DNA from: a bacterium
GTDB lineage: Bacteria > Bacteroidota > Bacteroidia > NS11-12g > UBA9320
Reading direction: 5' to 3'
DNA: 47,320 nucleotides
Assembly (NCBI GenBank): GCA_018223105.1
Contig: JAAEYY010000013.1
Coordinates: 1-47,320 of the forward strand
Numbering within the stretch: the stretch's first letter is position 1; each line of letters opens with the position of its first letter. Shown here piece by piece: positions 8,940-17,861 of this stretch. The notes beneath the pieces were generated by a model. That model did no database searches. It was not told where the DNA came from and saw only the letters and a list, made by a program, of their open reading frames with translations. The translations under genes were made by a program, and so were the position numbers.

Positions 8940-9247
8940 TTGCTAATATGAGTGTACCTATGCTCTCCAACGCGATCAAGCGTTTGAAACTTGAAGTAAA
9001 GCACTTCATCATCTTCCATTCTTATCATAGATGTGTAGCCACCCCACATTAAAAATAGCCCACTGGTATCTACATACCCATATTCAGAGTTGAACATGAA
9101 GGTGGGGATAGACCCATCGAAAGATAACAGTACCTGACTTGAGTCTTCATTGGGGTAGAAAAAAAGTGAGTCTGATGGATTGTCAATATTTATCCATGTT
9201 CCAAGCATATTTTGTATTGGGATAAATCCTTTATTCTCCCTCATCAT
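8936..9247 (-). CDS. Hypothetical protein, 103 residues
   Basis: Short and beta-rich (GTWINIDNPSDSLFFYP; LFLMWGGYTSMI), with no signal peptide, so perhaps a lipocalin-like or 'measure of function' type fold; this is speculation and no family is recognised. Its ATG overlaps the stop of the upstream gene as ATGA, which supports translational coupling and a real gene. It may be the detached C-terminal part of a secreted two-domain product, but no frameshift is evident. It overlaps the convergent lipoprotein gene by 4 bp. Confidence 0.6.
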   Translation of the reverse strand: MMRENKGFIPIQNMLGTWINIDNPSDSLFFYPNEDSSQVLLSFDGSIPTFMFNSEYGYVDTSGLFLMWGGYTSMIRMEDDEVLYFKFQTLDRVGEHRYTHISN

Positions 9248-9762
9248 TTTATTACCTTCCTCTTCTTCTTTTTTTTTTGCTTGAAAATCTTGATTTGTTC
9301 TTCAATAAATCCATTACAAAAATCACTGCCCTCATAAAATAAACGATGTCGATCTACCATATAAATGCTTGTCCAACGCAATAGCGAATTCATCCTTCTA
9401 ATCCCACCTTCCTGAACGAGATAGCAGCGTTCCGTAAAGCCTGTGTCAGAAAGAAAACGTACACCTATGGTTGAGTGACCCGGGTATATGGCGATTTTAG
9501 TTGCGTATTTGTCCCACAAGGCTGTATCAACACAGTCAAGCGTATTTATTTCGGCACAAATACTATCAAGAGAAGGAGAGTAGTAATGATAACTTGATGT
9601 TGGACTTACATATAGATCAGCCTTTTTATGCTTGAGTATTATCGATTTTACACTTCGATCTACTTTCTTCCAGTTCTCTTTTTTTACATGATTGCACATG
9701 CTGGGTTTTGCTTCAGAATAAATACTGATTATTATGAATATTCCTGCAATAATTGCTTTCAT
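9244..9762 (-). CDS. Secreted hypothetical protein with lysine-rich tail, 172 residues
   Basis: I start at the ATG at 9762 (MKAIIAGIFIIISIYSEA), which gives a signal peptide; a TTG two codons upstream is less likely. The mature protein has four or more cysteines and no recognised domain. The C-terminus is a run of basic residues (KQKKKKKRKVIK) encoded by ten consecutive A on the coding strand (9269-9278), a site prone to slippage. It forms an ATGA-coupled pair with the downstream gene. The function is unknown. Confidence 0.65.
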   Translation of the reverse strand: MKAIIAGIFIIISIYSEAKPSMCNHVKKENWKKVDRSVKSIILKHKKADLYVSPTSSYHYYSPSLDSICAEINTLDCVDTALWDKYATKIAIYPGHSTIGVRFLSDTGFTERCYLVQEGGIRRMNSLLRWTSIYMVDRHRLFYEGSDFCNGFIEEQIKIFKQKKKKKRKVIK

Positions 9763-9810
9763 TCCCAAGTGAAACGACTTTACACTTCTATCTATTGTTT
9801 CACTGGTAAA

Positions 9811-11043
9811 TCAAGATTTTCGTACCATTCTAATGGCAAATACTCCCATAATTAAAACCAGTAAGCCCAATACTAACCACATCCAAAAGCCGGGTATTTT
9901 AGTTTGCTCTACATCTGCATCCTCCTTGGCACCAGCAATCACCCTTTTAATCTCCTGATTTAATGTAGCTTGAGGTAAAGATGATGGAACCTGATTCTTG
10001 AAGTTTACTATGTCGTAAACAGGCTCAGGTGCATCTTTATTCCCATAGAGAAGGAAATAGTTTGCCTCTTGATCTATTCGGGTAATTAATTCATGTTGAT
10101 AGCCTCTAACCTCAATCTTGCTGATATTTAATGGAGAATTATCGTGATTTTCAATAGTAATCCTAAGATGAGAACATACTTCCTCGCTGAAATTAAACTC
10201 CTGATCATTGAAAGAACTCAGTACTCCACGACTCAAAGTTTTGTAATTGTAATGCCAACCTTTTTCAGTTTTAGTGCTATCTACAAGCGCTTCAATTTGA
10301 ATGGGTCTGTAATAATCAAAATCATGATCTACCGTCAAGCCAATAAAGGAAACCGGAACTTGGTCTTTTAACTTGATTTGGAGCTCGGTTTTTTTTGATT
10401 CTTTTATTTCATTCTTTGTCAAACTTTGGATGGAGAATGAATGATAGCTTCCGGCGGATGTTTCATTTTCCGAAATTGAACTAGCCCTCAGGCTAAGCTC
10501 TTCTGTAGTAGGAACCAAGAGCCTGTAGTATCGATATTTTGATAGAGGAAAATCAAGGGTAGCAAAGGAGAATTGGACTTGATTATTATCAATGGATAAA
10601 ATCCTGTAATCCTCCAAAATGCTATGCCATTCTTGTAAATCCTGACTACCTTGTAATTGAACCTTCCAGTCGAAGTTACTCCTGCTTAAATCCAGTTTGA
10701 TTTCATTGATTGAGGTAATCTTATTTAGCTCGAAAGTTATGCTGGTCTTCCCTGCAATGGTTGATTTATTAATCGTTTGAAATGGGATTGCCGATATTTT
10801 AACTACGGGTTGTAGTGTTCTTAGAAAGTAAGGTGCCTCAACACTATCTCCTGAATTACTAATGCCAATAATTCGGATATCGGAATAGTTGCTGTTTAAG
10901 CGACTAAAGATTTCAGGAGTAAGTGCAATTCTATTCCAGCCATTTTCTGCTCCTGAGATCTCTCGAGAGTAGTGGAAATTATCCATTTGAGCCAGTACAC
11001 TCAACTGAAGCAGTAAAAGGAATATAGTACCCAGTCTATTCAT
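9811..11043 (-). CDS. DUF3999-like envelope protein
   Basis: 410 residues from the ATG at 11043, which begins a signal peptide (MNRLGTIFLLLLQLSVLAQ). A long beta-rich extracytoplasmic region follows with the 'SDIRIIG' and 'EAPYFLR' type motifs of DUF3999, then a single C-terminal membrane helix (WMWLVLGLLVLIMGVFAI) and a basic end. The start overlaps the stop of the upstream DUF2339 gene by 8 bp (ATGAATAG), indicating translational coupling. As I recall, DUF3999 and DUF2339 genes are neighbours in Proteobacteria as well, which supports both calls. The joint function is not known to me; a membrane-protein complex is the simplest inference. Confidence 0.75.
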   Translation of the reverse strand: MNRLGTIFLLLLQLSVLAQMDNFHYSREISGAENGWNRIALTPEIFSRLNSNYSDIRIIGISNSGDSVEAPYFLRTLQPVVKISAIPFQTINKSTIAGKTSITFELNKITSINEIKLDLSRSNFDWKVQLQGSQDLQEWHSILEDYRILSIDNNQVQFSFATLDFPLSKYRYYRLLVPTTEELSLRASSISENETSAGSYHSFSIQSLTKNEIKESKKTELQIKLKDQVPVSFIGLTVDHDFDYYRPIQIEALVDSTKTEKGWHYNYKTLSRGVLSSFNDQEFNFSEEVCSHLRITIENHDNSPLNISKIEVRGYQHELITRIDQEANYFLLYGNKDAPEPVYDIVNFKNQVPSSLPQATLNQEIKRVIAGAKEDADVEQTKIPGFWMWLVLGLLVLIMGVFAIRMVRKS

Positions 11044-13363
11044 CAAAAATGAGCTTTTTAAACTTGTGATATAAGAATGAAGCAACTAGAAGTAGAATGC
11101 CTAAGGATACAAATACAATGGTCTTTTCAATAGTGTCTAGGGAGGAAATATCATAAGCCACCAACTTTATCAATGTGAGTCCAAGCAAGATAAGTCCGGC
11201 AACTCGAAGATGTTGTTTTTTTTGTTTGATGCCTAGAATAATCATAAACAGAGCATACACGCCATAAAGAATACTTAGACCAAATCGATAAGATTGTGCA
11301 TCCATTGTGAAATCCATCCAATGCAGATATTCGCTGCTCACGATCCATAAAGCAGAAATATGAAGAAAGAGGTCCCCATAAACTCGAATCATACGGTCCA
11401 TATACTCCTTCTTCCTGTAATTCCAAACCGTCCATATACCCAAAGCAGCAAAAGCTATCGCGATATATCGTATGAGGTAGTGCATTGAGCCTTGATTAAA
11501 ATACTCAGACAAGTTTTGTTCGATATAATTCTCCCTAAGTTCGCTGAGTAAATACAGTCCTTTTAAAAGAAAAATAGCCATGATGATTGTGGTAATTGCA
11601 ATATTCAATAGGCCAAGCTCTCTCGACTTAATCTTGGCCCAGTTCACTATTGCCAAAATCGAGGCAAAAATGAAGTAATACACCATGCTGTATATATCTT
11701 TGAACTTTAGTAAGTCGTAGTTCTTATAATACCTTATTTCATCATTGAGCCCTACTGAGATAGAAGATAATTCGTATTTCTTGAGCCAATAAAGTTCAAT
11801 TTCGCCGAGGAAAGTCAAGAAAAGAGTGGTGGCGAATATTGCCGATATTCCATAGCTAAGGAATTTTTCGAGATTCAGTTGCTTAACCCAACTCGAGTCT
11901 ACCTTTTGCTGCAGGCGCGTGATAGACATCCAGCCAAAACATACGCTAATAATAATAGACGATAGAAATTGTAAATTTAAAATAGATTTTGCATTCTCAT
12001 TGAAACTCTGATCTTGTAAAGGATAAAACTGATTGAGATCCTGAAGGCAGCTTACAAAAGCGATCAACATGAGAATTAACCCCATTTTCTCATAAAAGTC
12101 AATGTTTTTCTTAATGCCAAACCAGTAAATTAAGCTGGCCTCTAAAGCCCACAATAAACTAACGTAATGAGCATCTAGTTGAACCGGGATTGCAAGAGTT
12201 ATAAAACTAATTACCAGCGTTATAACGAAGTAGAATAACTTTTTGGCATCTTCTCTCGATTTGAAAATCCAGTATGCAACAGCTAGGTGAACTCCGCCAT
12301 TTAATACCGTAAAGAGGCCCAGCAAATGCTTGCCTGTACTGTGGTCCATGAGAAAGCTGTAATTCAAGGCGTAGTATAAAACTGAATTGATTAGAATAAT
12401 GGGTACAGCCCCTGGTTTAAACTTGAAATCTTGAAGGTAAGCTCGAGCAATGTAGGTGATATAGAATATGATGAAAAAGCTAAAGCTAACTATCAAGGCC
12501 ATATTAAAATGTTCTGAAGCAGAATAATCAGCTAAAGTCCAGACAATGAAAATGAGCCAACTCAGAATAAATGCGGTGATGTAAATGCCTCGCCATTGTC
12601 TTTTAAATGAGATAAAGAGAATACCCAGGTTGATTATTATGACATAAGTGAAAAGGATGTCGGCTCTTCCACTATTCTCGCTTAAAAGGAATGGTATACC
12701 GTAAGCTCCTACAAGACCCAAAAGAGCAATAATTTGTCGATTATAGTTTAGAGAAGCAATTACTGTAAATACCGTAAAGAATAGCATAAGCCCAAAGGCT
12801 AAACCTTGAGGCATCAAGGAGTAGAAGCTGTATGCTGCAAAGGTTACAAAATAGAGAATGGTCATTGCTCCGCTAAGGAGAGAAGCGCTGAAGTTGTGAT
12901 ATTTCTTCTTAGAAACTATGGCAAAACCAACCAAAGTCAGTCCGGTGATATACCCTAATAGAATTCGTGTTGAAGGTTGAATCAGGTTATTGCTGATTGC
13001 ATATCTCACCCCAATTATTACTCCAATTATGGTGACAATTACCCCAACAGTACTCATCAAATTCTCACCAATGAATTTTTCCAGATTCGAAGGCTTTGCT
13101 TCTTTTTTAGAATACTTAAACTGAGGAACCTGCTGCTCTTTTCTTGGTGTTGGAGTGGGTGCTTTAGGTTTTTGAACCGTTGCGTCCTCTACTTTTATTT
13201 CTTCTTTTAGCGGAGTCTGCTTTATAGATTGTTCTGCTCGTAATTTCTTAATCTCAATAGAAATAGAGTTGATCTCTCTAAAGAATTGATCTTGTTTTTG
13301 AAGCAGCAGTTTCAACTTTGCTTCAAGTTCTTCTATTCTATTTTGATCATTTTTCTCCTCCAT
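11036..13363 (-). CDS. DUF2339 multi-pass membrane protein
   Basis: 775 residues. The N-terminus is a cytoplasmic coiled coil (residues ~6-48, EELEAKLKLLLQKQ) followed by a Pro/Lys-rich linker. The DUF2339 hallmark comes next (LEKFIGENLMSTVGV, then a membrane helix and IQPSTRILLGYITG), and about 20 hydrophobic segments fill the rest. The length and topology fit the family, whose biochemical role is undescribed to my knowledge. It is the first gene of a two-gene operon with the DUF3999 gene. A TATTTTTG box lies on the same strand at 13395-13402. Confidence 0.85.
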   Translation of the reverse strand: MEEKNDQNRIEELEAKLKLLLQKQDQFFREINSISIEIKKLRAEQSIKQTPLKEEIKVEDATVQKPKAPTPTPRKEQQVPQFKYSKKEAKPSNLEKFIGENLMSTVGVIVTIIGVIIGVRYAISNNLIQPSTRILLGYITGLTLVGFAIVSKKKYHNFSASLLSGAMTILYFVTFAAYSFYSLMPQGLAFGLMLFFTVFTVIASLNYNRQIIALLGLVGAYGIPFLLSENSGRADILFTYVIIINLGILFISFKRQWRGIYITAFILSWLIFIVWTLADYSASEHFNMALIVSFSFFIIFYITYIARAYLQDFKFKPGAVPIILINSVLYYALNYSFLMDHSTGKHLLGLFTVLNGGVHLAVAYWIFKSREDAKKLFYFVITLVISFITLAIPVQLDAHYVSLLWALEASLIYWFGIKKNIDFYEKMGLILMLIAFVSCLQDLNQFYPLQDQSFNENAKSILNLQFLSSIIISVCFGWMSITRLQQKVDSSWVKQLNLEKFLSYGISAIFATTLFLTFLGEIELYWLKKYELSSISVGLNDEIRYYKNYDLLKFKDIYSMVYYFIFASILAIVNWAKIKSRELGLLNIAITTIIMAIFLLKGLYLLSELRENYIEQNLSEYFNQGSMHYLIRYIAIAFAALGIWTVWNYRKKEYMDRMIRVYGDLFLHISALWIVSSEYLHWMDFTMDAQSYRFGLSILYGVYALFMIILGIKQKKQHLRVAGLILLGLTLIKLVAYDISSLDTIEKTIVFVSLGILLLVASFLYHKFKKLIFDE

Positions 13364-13394
13364 AAGAGCTCCTCAATGCATAATGAGGTTTAAT

Positions 13395-13402
13395 CAAAAA
13401 TA
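13395..13402 (-). promoter_or_regulatory. Candidate -7 box (TATTTTTG) for the DUF2339 operon
   Basis: TAnnTTTG match on the minus strand, 31 bp before the ATG at 13363. No well-spaced -33 TTG is seen. A small CCTCA / TGAGG hairpin follows it near 13369-13386. Confidence 0.35.
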
Positions 13403-13446
13403 GTGATTCTAATTTTTGCGCCGATGGTGCAAGAGTAAATAGCAGT

Positions 13447-14823
13447 CTATACCTCCTTAAACAAAATACCCAATCGGTGTAAATACTGCAATTCAATTAA
13501 GCGCATTTCTACATCGAGGTCGATATAATTCATTTGAGATTGAATGTAGGGAAGTTCTCGGGAATTGATCATGAACAAGGAGCTTTCACCATTTTCAAAT
13601 CGAGTGATTTCCCCTCTTAACAAGCGATTGTAATTTGCTACAACATCTCGATATACTTCAATTTGAAGCAGAATCGTATTTCTATTGTTTAAGGTGATAT
13701 CACTCAAATAATATAAATCTGCTCTCTGATAAGCCAATCCTAATTCCTGCTCTTGAATTTTTAATTGAATCGTATTTAATTCACCCCGCTCTTTTCGAAG
13801 AAGAACCGGAATTTCAAAGCCGAGTCCTAACATGTAATTGTTCCAATCCAATTGGTTGTAATCTAGTTCCGGACTCAGAACTCCGTACTTTAAGTTAAGG
13901 TCTGGCTTAAGCTGCTCCTTTTTCCATCGTTCTTCCACTTTGAGCCGACTCACTGCTAATTGCTTGATCCTTAGTTCAGGATGGGCGGAAATTAGACTGT
14001 CTACTTCATAAATCTCGCGATCAAAAAGAGGAGTGCCTGTAGAAGATGTGTCGGGAATGGTAAGTGAATCCAGTACAAGAGGGACCAAACCTTCTTCCCA
14101 TAAGAATAGTTCTAGCTTACGTTTGCTATTTTTTAGTTTAAGCTCAGACTCTTGGAGTGAAATCAATCTGCTATCTTTCTGTATTGAAGCTTCCACGGTG
14201 TCTATAGCAGGTAAATCTCCAAGTAGATGACTCTGAACAACCACATCAAATCGCTGTTTTGCCAGTTCATATGCATTCAGGTATAAGAGATATACCTTGT
14301 AGTTTCTATACCAACTTAAATAGGCTTCGGCAGCATTCAGCATTAAGTCATTCAACAATAGATCTCTACTTGCTTCAGTTGCTTCTAAATACAGCTTCGC
14401 CTTCTTTAGCTCAGCTCTTCGCTCGTCTATGAAAAGTCCTTCCCCTACAGGAAGATTCATCCCGAAATAATAAAGTAAGTCACTTGTAAATGCCTCGGGA
14501 TTCAAATAAACTCCTTCATTGTTTTGAACATTGGCTTCAAAGTCTAAACCTATCCAAGTTGGAATCTTAAGTCCTCCGGAAGATTTGCTGTAATATGAGG
14601 TCCCGTTGTAATATTTTTCTCTTAACTCAGCTTGAAGCACCGGATCGAATCCCCCTCTTTTTGCCAATACTTGATTCTCACCTAATTCAATTTGCAGTTC
14701 TGCCTGTTTTGCAATAGGGTGGTCCGACTTCACCTTAAGTAAAAACTGATCAAAGCTGAGGGAGTCTGCAAAACTTAAAGTGCAGTAGACGAGCGATATG
14801 AAGAATAGAACGCTACTTCGCAT
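13447..14823 (-). CDS. TolC-family outer membrane efflux protein
   Basis: 458 residues from the ATG at 14823 (MRSSVLFFISLVYCTLSFA, a signal peptide). The protein has long amphipathic helices in two pseudo-repeats typical of outer membrane efflux proteins (for example AEAYLSWYRNYKVYLLYLNA in the first half and a matching region near residues 350-440). It should form the trimeric outer-membrane exit duct for the ABC/HlyD pump encoded upstream. The start overlaps the stop of the HlyD gene by 11 bp (ATGCGAAGTAG), so translation is probably coupled. It is the last gene of the exporter operon. Confidence 0.85.
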   Translation of the reverse strand: MRSSVLFFISLVYCTLSFADSLSFDQFLLKVKSDHPIAKQAELQIELGENQVLAKRGGFDPVLQAELREKYYNGTSYYSKSSGGLKIPTWIGLDFEANVQNNEGVYLNPEAFTSDLLYYFGMNLPVGEGLFIDERRAELKKAKLYLEATEASRDLLLNDLMLNAAEAYLSWYRNYKVYLLYLNAYELAKQRFDVVVQSHLLGDLPAIDTVEASIQKDSRLISLQESELKLKNSKRKLELFLWEEGLVPLVLDSLTIPDTSSTGTPLFDREIYEVDSLISAHPELRIKQLAVSRLKVEERWKKEQLKPDLNLKYGVLSPELDYNQLDWNNYMLGLGFEIPVLLRKERGELNTIQLKIQEQELGLAYQRADLYYLSDITLNNRNTILLQIEVYRDVVANYNRLLRGEITRFENGESSLFMINSRELPYIQSQMNYIDLDVEMRLIELQYLHRLGILFKEV

Positions 14824-16147
14824 CGATGTCTTTATAATAATTTGGTGGGAATCCATTGATCTTTCGCCAAATTTCATACCAGAACGGAACGTCTTTTAGT
14901 AACACTATATTAGAAGTACCGGCTCCTACACGAAGTGCTTCGGGCCAAGGGTGATCAATTTCATCCGGGATGACGATTACACGATACATTCCGTTAGGAC
15001 TGATGAAGTTATCATATGCTAGTACCTCACCACCAAATGTTCCGAAACTGGTGTTTGGCCAGCCTGAAAATACAATAGAAGGCCATCCATCAAATTGAAT
15101 TCTAACGTGTTGTCCTTTCTGAATTAAAGGAAGATCAATTGGCTTAACGTACATCTGAACCGCCAATTCATAATCCGAAGGCATTATACTTACGATTTCT
15201 GCGCCTTCCTTTATGGTTTCGCCTAAACCTACCTGTATAGCTTTTGTTACATAACCTTCCTGCGGCGCAGTGATATAATACATGCCCGTACGAACAGAAT
15301 AGTTCTTGTACATATTTTCGAGCTTGGTTACATCTGCTTCTGTGCTATACATGGACGAAATTGCAGTATATTTATCAGCTTCAGCTTTAGATATTTTATC
15401 TCGATAATCATTCACAATCGCCATAAGCTCAACTTTTGAGTTAATAAGCTCGTTCCTGCTAGCCAAAAGTCGGTTCTCTTTGGCGATTTTTTCTGCAGAG
15501 GCTTGTTGCAAGGTCATCTCGCGCGATTCGAGATCTGTAAGAGATTTTAAGCCATCTTCATACAGCTTTTTCATACGATCATATCGCTTTTGAGCCACCT
15601 GTAAGTTTAGCTGTGCAGCAGTGAGTTCCATCGAGTCACTTCCTACCATCAGCTCGGCCTGACGCACTTTGTTTTTCGCTTGCTGAAGTTTTAAAGAACG
15701 GGTCTGCTCCAGAGCGAGGATTTGTCGGTCCAAAGCTTTCGCCTTCTCAGAATAGGATTCTGCAGAGCGCTGCTTGGCAACTTTTTGTTTATCTGTTCTA
15801 TCTAGTAATTCTGGATCAAAATAATTGTCTTTGATCTCGGAAATGAAAAGGATAGTATCGCCTTTTTTTACATAGTCACCTTCTTTTACATACCATTTTT
15901 CAATTCTTCCCGCAATTACGGATTCAATGGTTTGTGGACGCTGTTCCGGTCGTAAAGTTGTAACTGCACCCTTAGAACGAATGTTCTGAGTCCAAGGTAA
16001 TAGGAGGATAGTCAAGGATGAAACTGCCATTACAAGTAACACTCTCACCATAACGCTACGAGTACTTCGCTCTCTCAAAGTCTTATAACTTTTGTAGAGC
16101 GTTGTGTCGACATTACTACTTATGCTGTTATCACTTATATTAAGCAT
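14813..16147 (-). CDS. HlyD-family membrane fusion protein
   Basis: 444 residues. A short cytoplasmic N-terminus is followed by one membrane helix (residues ~32-51). The first half of a biotinyl-lipoyl domain follows (AGRIEKWYVKEGDYVKKG, from about residue 79), then a coiled-coil hairpin (~115-260) rich in Lys, Gln and Glu. The second lipoyl half follows (ITAPQEGYVTKAIQVGLGET), then a beta-barrel with VRIQFDGWPSIVFSGWP. This is the periplasmic adaptor that would join the ABC protein to TolC. The gene overlaps the ABC gene by 8 bp (ATGCTTAA). Confidence 0.88.
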   Translation of the reverse strand: MLNISDNSISSNVDTTLYKSYKTLRERSTRSVMVRVLLVMAVSSLTILLLPWTQNIRSKGAVTTLRPEQRPQTIESVIAGRIEKWYVKEGDYVKKGDTILFISEIKDNYFDPELLDRTDKQKVAKQRSAESYSEKAKALDRQILALEQTRSLKLQQAKNKVRQAELMVGSDSMELTAAQLNLQVAQKRYDRMKKLYEDGLKSLTDLESREMTLQQASAEKIAKENRLLASRNELINSKVELMAIVNDYRDKISKAEADKYTAISSMYSTEADVTKLENMYKNYSVRTGMYYITAPQEGYVTKAIQVGLGETIKEGAEIVSIMPSDYELAVQMYVKPIDLPLIQKGQHVRIQFDGWPSIVFSGWPNTSFGTFGGEVLAYDNFISPNGMYRVIVIPDEIDHPWPEALRVGAGTSNIVLLKDVPFWYEIWRKINGFPPNYYKDIDAK

Positions 16148-17861
16148 GACTATTATATTTTAATTCATGAGCAACTTCGTCTAGATTACCAATATTCGTG
16201 ATTTTACCTTCTTTCATTACTGCAACACGGTCTGCAAGCTCTGCCAATTTTAAGTCGCGGGTACTTGCTACTATGGTACATCCTTCCATGCCAAAAATAT
16301 ATTTCATAATGGCCGTTCTATCCGCCGGAATGATATGCTCAAAAGCATTTTCCAGAACTATAAGTTTTGGTTTTCCTACTATGGCCCTTGCTAATAGTAT
16401 TTTGGCCCTAATTCCCGAAGGAAGCTTCTTTCCAATAGGGTCGATAATGCTTTCATGTCCTTTTGGTAATCCCGCAATAAAACTATGAAGCCCTATGGCC
16501 TTGCAGGTCTCAATAATTTCACTTTCTGTGATATGCCCACGGCCTAAACCAATATTCTCAAAAACAGAGCCTTCAAACAGCTCTTCAAACCCAAATACAT
16601 CACTTATTAGTTCCCTTAATGCGTATAAGTTTAAACTTTCTATGTTGAGTCCTCCGTAAGAAATTACACCATCTGTTGGGCGGTATAAGCCTGCAATAAC
16701 TTGCAGCAGCGTGCTTTTCCCGGAACCGTTAGGGCCGATGATTAGAAGTTTTTCCCCTGGCTTTATATCCAAGCTAAGATCTTTAACAACATTCATCTCG
16801 CCATTGGGGTAATGGAATGACACATGATCCATTGTAATACCCAACCCTTCGTTTGTGCAATGCTCTTTCGGATCTATTCCATCCGTGCGATCTAGCTCCA
16901 TGTCTGTAACGAAGCCAATTTTTTCAAGTCCGGTTAATACATCGTAAATGGTTTCAAGAGAAAAGATGAGTTTCTCAACAGAAGACATTACGATAATGAT
17001 GATGATTTCTGCAGCAACAAATTGTCCGATGTTCATCATCTGTTGCATAACCAAAAGTCCTCCAATTGCCAGTAATCCTGCAGCAACTAGAACTTTGAAT
17101 AAAGTGAGTAAGCTGTATTGCTGTATTAGGATCTTAAAATGCTTCTCCCTTGCATGTAAATAACGGTTGGTATGAACATCTGCTTTATGCAGAGGAAGGT
17201 TCGTATTACCTGCCAGTTTAAATGTAAAGGAAGTTCTAGCAGTCTCTTCCAGCCAATGTGCTAAAGCATATTTATGTCTCGATTCTTCTAAACTTGCTTT
17301 TAAACCCGGCTTTGCGGTAAACCGGAATATGATGTACACGAGCAGAAGCAGAACAAGACTGAACAGCACAAAGAAGGTGTGATAGAAGGAAAGGAGTAAC
17401 AGACCAAATATCACCTGAAGACCCGCCGATGAGAAGTCGATTAATATTTTTGAGAGCCCCTTTTGAACCGAAGTTATGTCGAAGAAACGATTCATTAATT
17501 CCGGTGGATAGTACTTATAAATTTGTTCCAGTTTAATTCGGGGAACTCTGTATGCAAATTCAAGTGCTGCTCTCGTAAAGAGCTTTTGCTGAATGTTTTC
17601 AGTAATTCTTAGCTGGAATATTTGCAGAATACCGGTGAAAGCTACTCCAAGCACTACAATCGATACTAAGAGAATCCAAGCGGCATTAACTTCACCTCCC
17701 TGAATTAAATTCACAATAGCTTGAATACCGAGTGGAACAGATAAGCCGATTATACCATTAAAGATTCCGTAGATATAGACATCTCTAATTTCTTTTCGAT
17801 CCGGTTTAAGTAATCCCCAGAATCGTGCTAACGGACTTAATTTTGTTTTTACTGTGCTCAT
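16140..17861 (-). CDS. ABC exporter with degenerate nucleotide-binding domain
   Basis: 573 residues with a six-helix type I exporter membrane domain (~25-310) fused to one nucleotide-binding domain (~340-565). There is no peptidase domain. Walker A is intact (GPNGSGKST, 376-384). Almost every other motif is altered: Q-loop Gln replaced by Gly424; signature LSGGQ replaced by LPSGI (480-484); Walker B Asp replaced by Glu504 and the catalytic Glu by Asn505 (LIVLENAF); H-loop His replaced by Arg535 (ASTRDL). The frame is intact and the fold motifs align without gaps, so this is not a pseudogene. It may bind ATP but canonical hydrolysis looks impaired. It is the only ABC gene in its TetR-ABC-HlyD-TolC operon, so no canonical half is supplied locally. 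Its start overlaps the TetR stop as ATGA. Confidence 0.88.
   Translation of the reverse strand: MSTVKTKLSPLARFWGLLKPDRKEIRDVYIYGIFNGIIGLSVPLGIQAIVNLIQGGEVNAAWILLVSIVVLGVAFTGILQIFQLRITENIQQKLFTRAALEFAYRVPRIKLEQIYKYYPPELMNRFFDITSVQKGLSKILIDFSSAGLQVIFGLLLLSFYHTFFVLFSLVLLLLVYIIFRFTAKPGLKASLEESRHKYALAHWLEETARTSFTFKLAGNTNLPLHKADVHTNRYLHAREKHFKILIQQYSLLTLFKVLVAAGLLAIGGLLVMQQMMNIGQFVAAEIIIIIVMSSVEKLIFSLETIYDVLTGLEKIGFVTDMELDRTDGIDPKEHCTNEGLGITMDHVSFHYPNGEMNVVKDLSLDIKPGEKLLIIGPNGSGKSTLLQVIAGLYRPTDGVISYGGLNIESLNLYALRELISDVFGFEELFEGSVFENIGLGRGHITESEIIETCKAIGLHSFIAGLPKGHESIIDPIGKKLPSGIRAKILLARAIVGKPKLIVLENAFEHIIPADRTAIMKYIFGMEGCTIVASTRDLKLAELADRVAVMKEGKITNIGNLDEVAHELKYNSHA

Noticed and set aside
16140..17861. 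ABC gene as a pseudogene
   Set aside because: The frame is intact over 573 codons, the motif positions align without gaps, and the gene is overlapped on both sides by healthy genes. Degeneracy is confined to specific catalytic residues.
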